Below, in pieces: positions 22,981 through 26,413 of a stretch of 26,413 bases of DNA. This DNA is from Sulfitobacter sp. (GTDB lineage Bacteria; Pseudomonadota; Alphaproteobacteria; Rhodobacterales; Rhodobacteraceae): positions 1-26,413 of the forward strand of contig JAGXHC010000243.1 in NCBI GenBank assembly GCA_024636405.1, given 5' to 3'. The position numbers and the translations under genes were made by a program. The first letter of the stretch is position 1. Each line of letters opens with the position of its first letter. The notes beneath the pieces are model-generated. The model saw only the letters and a list, made by a program, of their open reading frames with translations. It made no database searches and was not told the DNA's origin.

Positions 22981-23322
22981 TTATTCAGGCATCATCGCGC
23001 TGACAGCATACATGCCATCCTTGCCCTTGATCAGCATCATGACGATTTCATCCCCTTCGGCAACACCGTCGATGACAGCTTCGGGGGTAAGGGGCATATC
23101 CATGGTCATCGCAGGCCAGCCAATTTCAGGGATCGGACCGTGACTGACATTCACGGTGCCGTCACCGATGGAGTTGACCACGGCTTTGGCGTGCACCGCG
23201 CCTTGCATGTTTTCATCGCTCATCGCCATGTTGGAATGATCCATGGTCGAATGGTTCATTTGCGCCATCGCCACGGGCGTCGTCAGTGCGAGCATGCAGA
23301 TCGAGAGAGGTAGAATTTTCAT
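22981..23322 (-). CDS. cusF: CusF-like periplasmic copper/silver-binding protein
   Basis: A 113-residue secreted protein with signal peptide MKILPLSICMLALTTPVAMA. The mature N-terminus is rich in Met and His (QMNHSTMDHSNMAMSDENM). The CusF fold follows with the exact Cu(I)/Ag(I) site: H61, W69, M72 and M74, spaced 8, 3 and 2 residues apart as in E. coli CusF (H36, W44, M47, M49). It hands metal to the CusCBA pump in the periplasm. AAGGA seven bases before the ATG supports the start. It lies 24 bases after cusA in the same operon. In some organisms this domain is fused to CusB; here it is free. Confidence 0.92.
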   Translation of the reverse strand: MKILPLSICMLALTTPVAMAQMNHSTMDHSNMAMSDENMQGAVHAKAVVNSIGDGTVNVSHGPIPEIGWPAMTMDMPLTPEAVIDGVAEGDEIVMMLIKGKDGMYAVSAMMPE

Positions 23323-23346
23323 AGGTCGTCCTTTTAGTTTAGGGGA

Positions 23347-26300
23347 TTATTCAGCGGGTTGCGTTGCCGCTGGCATGTCGGCCGGCTGCAACAAACTGCG
23401 GTTGACCCTTTTCAGGGCCAGCCGTTTCCAGATCACGAAGATCGACGGAATGACAAAAAGCGTAAGCAAGGTGGCGGTTGCCATCCCTCCCAGCATAGGG
23501 GCGGCAATGCGCTGCATGATTTCAGAGCCGGTGCCGGTGCCATACATGATTGGGATCAACCCGGCAAAGATCGTGGCGACTGTCATCACCTTGGGACGCA
23601 CCCGCAACAATGCGCCTTCAAACACGACTTCCTCGACATCGACAGGGGTCATCTCGCGCGCCTCGGCGGCGGCGAGCTTGCGGCGTTTGTCCCACGAGAG
23701 GTTCAGGTAAAACAGCATCACGATGGCGGTCTCTACTGCCACACCTGCAAGGGCGATAAACCCGACCAGAACGGCCACTGAGATATCAAAGCTCAGATAC
23801 CACAAAAACCACACACCGCCCGCCAACGCGACAGGCAAGGCCGCCAGAATGATGCCGACTTCAATCACGCGGTTAAACGCCATGAACAGCATCAGTGTGA
23901 TGATCAGCAAGGTTGCGGGGGCGATCAGCTTGAGCCGCTCTTGCATGCGCTGGATATATTCATACTGGCCCGACCACGTGATCGAATACCCCGCTGGCAG
24001 TGTCACCCCGGCGGCCACGGCTGCGCGTGCTTCTTCGACATAGCCGCCCAGATCCCGACCCGCGATGTCGATAAAGACAAAACCCGTGCGCCGCGCATTT
24101 TCAGACCTGATCATGCCGGGACCGTCGACGACACTGATCTCAGCCAATGCCCCCAAGGGAACATGCGCGCCAGAGGGCGTGACGACCGGCAGATCGCGCA
24201 GCCGTTCGGGGCTGTCACGCCAGTCCTGCGGATAGCGCAGATTGATTGGAAAGCGCTCAAGCCCCTCGACAGATTCCGACACCTGCATGCCACCAATCGC
24301 GGTCTGGACGACGTCCTGAATGTCACGCACGCTCATCATATAGCGCGCGGCGGCATCCCGGTTCGGGTTGATCTCGATGAACCTTCCGCCGATTGGCCGT
24401 TCGGCGTAGGCCGAGGTCGTGCCGTCGATCTTGGACGTGATGCTTTCAACCTCAATCCCGATCTGTTCGATCACGCCAAGGTCGGTGCCGGAAATCTTGA
24501 CCCCCACCGGGGTCTTGATGCCGGTGGCCAGCATGTCGATGCGGTTCTTGATCGGCTGGATCCAAACATTGGTCACGCCAGGTATCTGCACAACGCGGTC
24601 AAGTTCGGCGCGTATCTTGTCCATTGTCATGCCCGCACGCCATTCAGCCTCGGGTTTCAACTGGATTGTTGTCTCGATCATGGTCAGGGGGGCCGGATCA
24701 GTCGCAGTATCGGCGCGAGCCAGCTTGCCATGCACCGTCAGCACCTCGGGCACGGTCGCGATCAGGCGGTCGGTCTGTTGCAGCACTTCGCGCGCCTTGC
24801 CGATGGACACACCGGGGTACAGCGACGGCATATACAGGAAATCACCTTCGTTCAGCTCTGGCATGAATTCGGTCCCGATGCGCTGCAACGGCCACCACAT
24901 GGATGCCACCAGCAGCCCCGCCAGAACCGTTGTTGCCCACGGCCAAGCGACCGCTGCATCAAGGAAGGGCCTGTAAATCCAGATCACCAACCGGTTCAGC
25001 GGGTTCTTGCGTTCAGGGATGATGCGCCCCCGAACGAAATACCCCATCAGCACGGGCACAAGTGTGATCGACAAGATTGCGGCGGCGGCCATCGCATAGG
25101 TCTTGGTGAAGGCGAGCGGTTTGAACAGCCTGCCTTCCTGGCTTTCCAGCACGAAGACGGGCAAGAAACTGACTGCGATGATGGCGAGCGAAAAGAACAG
25201 CGCAGGGCCTACTTCCTCGCAACACTCGGTCACGATGCGCCAGCGGTTCTTGTTGGTGAGCTTCTCGCTCTCTAGCCGTCGGTGCATCGCTTCGATCATG
25301 ACAATCGCCGCGTCGACCATGGCACCGATGGCGATGGCAATGCCGCCCAAAGACATGATGTTCGCGTTCACCCCTTGCAGCTTCATGATGATAAACGCGG
25401 CAAAGATGCCCAAAGGCAGCGACAGCAAGATCACCAACGAGGATCGCAGGTGCAGCAAGAACGCAGCACAAACCAGCACAACAACGATGAATTCTTCCGT
25501 CAGTTTGTGTTGCAGGTTTTCTACCGCCCGCTCGATCACGCCCGCGCGGTTGTAGGTCGTCACAATTTCGACGCCCTCGGGCAGGCTGTCGCGCAAGGTG
25601 TCTATCCGGGCTTCAACGGCCTTGATCGTGCTTAGCGCGTTGCCGCCCCACCGCAGGATCACGACACCGCCGACAGCATCCCCCTCCCCTTGAAATTCGC
25701 CCACACCGCGCCGCATTTCCGGACCAAGACGGATGTCGGCAACATCTGCCAGCGTAAGGGCGGCACCCCGGTCTTTCACCAACAAGGGCGCTTTGGCGAT
25801 GTCGGCCAGTTCGTCCACATAGCCGGTCGAGCGGACCATGAATTCGGCCTCTCCCATCTCGATCACGCTACCGCCGGTTTCGCGGTTTGCGCCTTGAATG
25901 GCGTCGCGCACCTGCGCCAGCGGAATGTCGTAGGCGCGCAGTTTGTTGGGATCGACGACAACTTGATACTGCTTGACCATGCCCCCGATCGTTGCGACCT
26001 CTGACACACCATCGACGGTTTGCAGTTCGTATTTCAGGAACCAGTCCTGTATCGTCCGCAACTCTGCCAGATCATGCCCGCCAGTGCGGTCGATCAGGGC
26101 GTATTGGTAAATCCAGCCCACACCTGTGGCATCGGGGCCAAGCTGGGGTGCAACCCCTTCAGGCAGGTTCGCAGTGATCTGGCCCAGATACTCCAGCACC
26201 CGCGTGCGCGCCCAGTAAAGATCGGTGCCGTCTTCGAACACGACATACACATAGCTGTCGCCAAAGAACGAAAACCCGCGCACGTCACTCGCCCCCGGCA

Positions 26301-26413
26301 CCGCGAGCATCGCAGTGGTGATGGGATAGGTGATCTGATCCTCGACGACTTGGGGGGCCTGGCCGGCATAGGACGTGCGCACAATCACCTGCACGTCGGA
26401 CAGGTCAGGGATA
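23347..26413 (-). CDS. cusA: CusA, Cu(I)/Ag(I) RND efflux pump, partial (N-terminus beyond window end)
   Basis: The C-terminal 1,021 or so residues of a heavy-metal RND transporter; the first few dozen residues lie beyond base 26413. The visible part begins IPDLSDVQVIVRTSYAGQAP, the usual start of the pore domain. The methionine triad that binds Cu(I)/Ag(I) in E. coli CusA is kept: M in PLTMIETT (24681-24679), in RIDMLATG (24534-24532) and in RYMMSV (24336-24334). The proton-relay aspartate is in GAMVDAAIVMIE. These mark a copper/silver pump and not CzcA. It expels metal through CusB and CusC, whose genes presumably lie upstream of the window. The stop at 23347 is followed by cusF. Confidence 0.95.
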   Translation of the reverse strand, partial: IPDLSDVQVIVRTSYAGQAPQVVEDQITYPITTAMLAVPGASDVRGFSFFGDSYVYVVFEDGTDLYWARTRVLEYLGQITANLPEGVAPQLGPDATGVGWIYQYALIDRTGGHDLAELRTIQDWFLKYELQTVDGVSEVATIGGMVKQYQVVVDPNKLRAYDIPLAQVRDAIQGANRETGGSVIEMGEAEFMVRSTGYVDELADIAKAPLLVKDRGAALTLADVADIRLGPEMRRGVGEFQGEGDAVGGVVILRWGGNALSTIKAVEARIDTLRDSLPEGVEIVTTYNRAGVIERAVENLQHKLTEEFIVVVLVCAAFLLHLRSSLVILLSLPLGIFAAFIIMKLQGVNANIMSLGGIAIAIGAMVDAAIVMIEAMHRRLESEKLTNKNRWRIVTECCEEVGPALFFSLAIIAVSFLPVFVLESQEGRLFKPLAFTKTYAMAAAAILSITLVPVLMGYFVRGRIIPERKNPLNRLVIWIYRPFLDAAVAWPWATTVLAGLLVASMWWPLQRIGTEFMPELNEGDFLYMPSLYPGVSIGKAREVLQQTDRLIATVPEVLTVHGKLARADTATDPAPLTMIETTIQLKPEAEWRAGMTMDKIRAELDRVVQIPGVTNVWIQPIKNRIDMLATGIKTPVGVKISGTDLGVIEQIGIEVESITSKIDGTTSAYAERPIGGRFIEINPNRDAAARYMMSVRDIQDVVQTAIGGMQVSESVEGLERFPINLRYPQDWRDSPERLRDLPVVTPSGAHVPLGALAEISVVDGPGMIRSENARRTGFVFIDIAGRDLGGYVEEARAAVAAGVTLPAGYSITWSGQYEYIQRMQERLKLIAPATLLIITLMLFMAFNRVIEVGIILAALPVALAGGVWFLWYLSFDISVAVLVGFIALAGVAVETAIVMLFYLNLSWDKRRKLAAAEAREMTPVDVEEVVFEGALLRVRPKVMTVATIFAGLIPIMYGTGTGSEIMQRIAAPMLGGMATATLLTLFVIPSIFVIWKRLALKRVNRSLLQPADMPAATQPAE

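Noticed and set aside
23941..25275. Plus-strand open frame of 444 codons opposite cusA
   Set aside because: It is antisense to a clearly functional cusA with all conserved residues. High-GC genes often leave the opposite strand open, and the product is His/Arg-rich with no family resemblance.
1..26413. CRISPR arrays, tRNA or rRNA genes, insertion sequences, phage att sites
   Set aside because: I looked for spaced direct repeats, tRNA-like cloverleaf ends and transposase motifs and saw none that could be supported.

Overview
The window is 26.4 kb of compact, GC-rich bacterial DNA with overlapping genes (many ATGA and TGATG junctions). Both ends cut through genes. It looks like an alphaproteobacterium of the Rhodobacterales/Roseobacter type. 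The polyol transport and dehydrogenase cluster has the same gene order as the smo/mtlK operon of Rhodobacter sphaeroides, and there is a candidate FnrL-type box. The taxonomic call is an inference from gene content and order.

Region 1 (1-6450) is a homoprotocatechuate (3,4-dihydroxyphenylacetate) meta-cleavage cluster. On the minus strand, in transcription order, lie hpaF, hpaE, hpaD, an FAH-family hpaG-like gene and hpaH (cut by the window edge). They diverge from the MarR-type regulator hpaR. A 22-bp near-perfect palindrome in the hpaR/hpaF intergenic region overlaps candidate promoters for both directions. Downstream of hpaR is a thiamine-diphosphate enzyme gene broken by a one-base frameshift at a GGG run.

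Region 2 (6451-14203) is a polyol uptake and oxidation operon: smoE (binding protein), smoF and smoG (permeases), smoK (ATPase), smoS (SDR sorbitol dehydrogenase) and mtlK (mannitol 2-dehydrogenase). A LacI-family regulator lies just upstream. The same CACGTG-centred palindrome occurs in front of both smoE and the regulator gene, so the operator can be proposed from the sequence alone. Hairpins mark the regulator terminator, the smoE/smoF junction and the convergent end of the operon.

Region 3 (14204-14860) holds an orphan Xre/MbcA/ParS-type antitoxin with its own terminator and no RES toxin nearby.

Region 4 (15045-21014, minus) reads as one long, tightly coupled unit: a CbpA-type DnaJ co-chaperone, its modulator CbpM, two unrecognised small ORFs, then an Mla-type phospholipid transporter. 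The transporter comprises a STAS-MlaE fusion, an MlaF ATPase, a long MCE protein and an auxiliary lipoprotein. A near-consensus FNR box lies 92 bp upstream of cbpA.

Region 5 (21143-22165) holds a small acidic protein, a doubtful short ORF and a YaeQ-family gene. Region 6 (22244-26413, minus) is a copper/silver efflux cluster: CusA (cut at its N-terminus by the window edge), a CusF-like periplasmic metallochaperone, a membrane-anchored c-type cytochrome and a CopC-like protein that has lost its C-terminal half. I saw no tRNA, rRNA, CRISPR array or intact insertion sequence.
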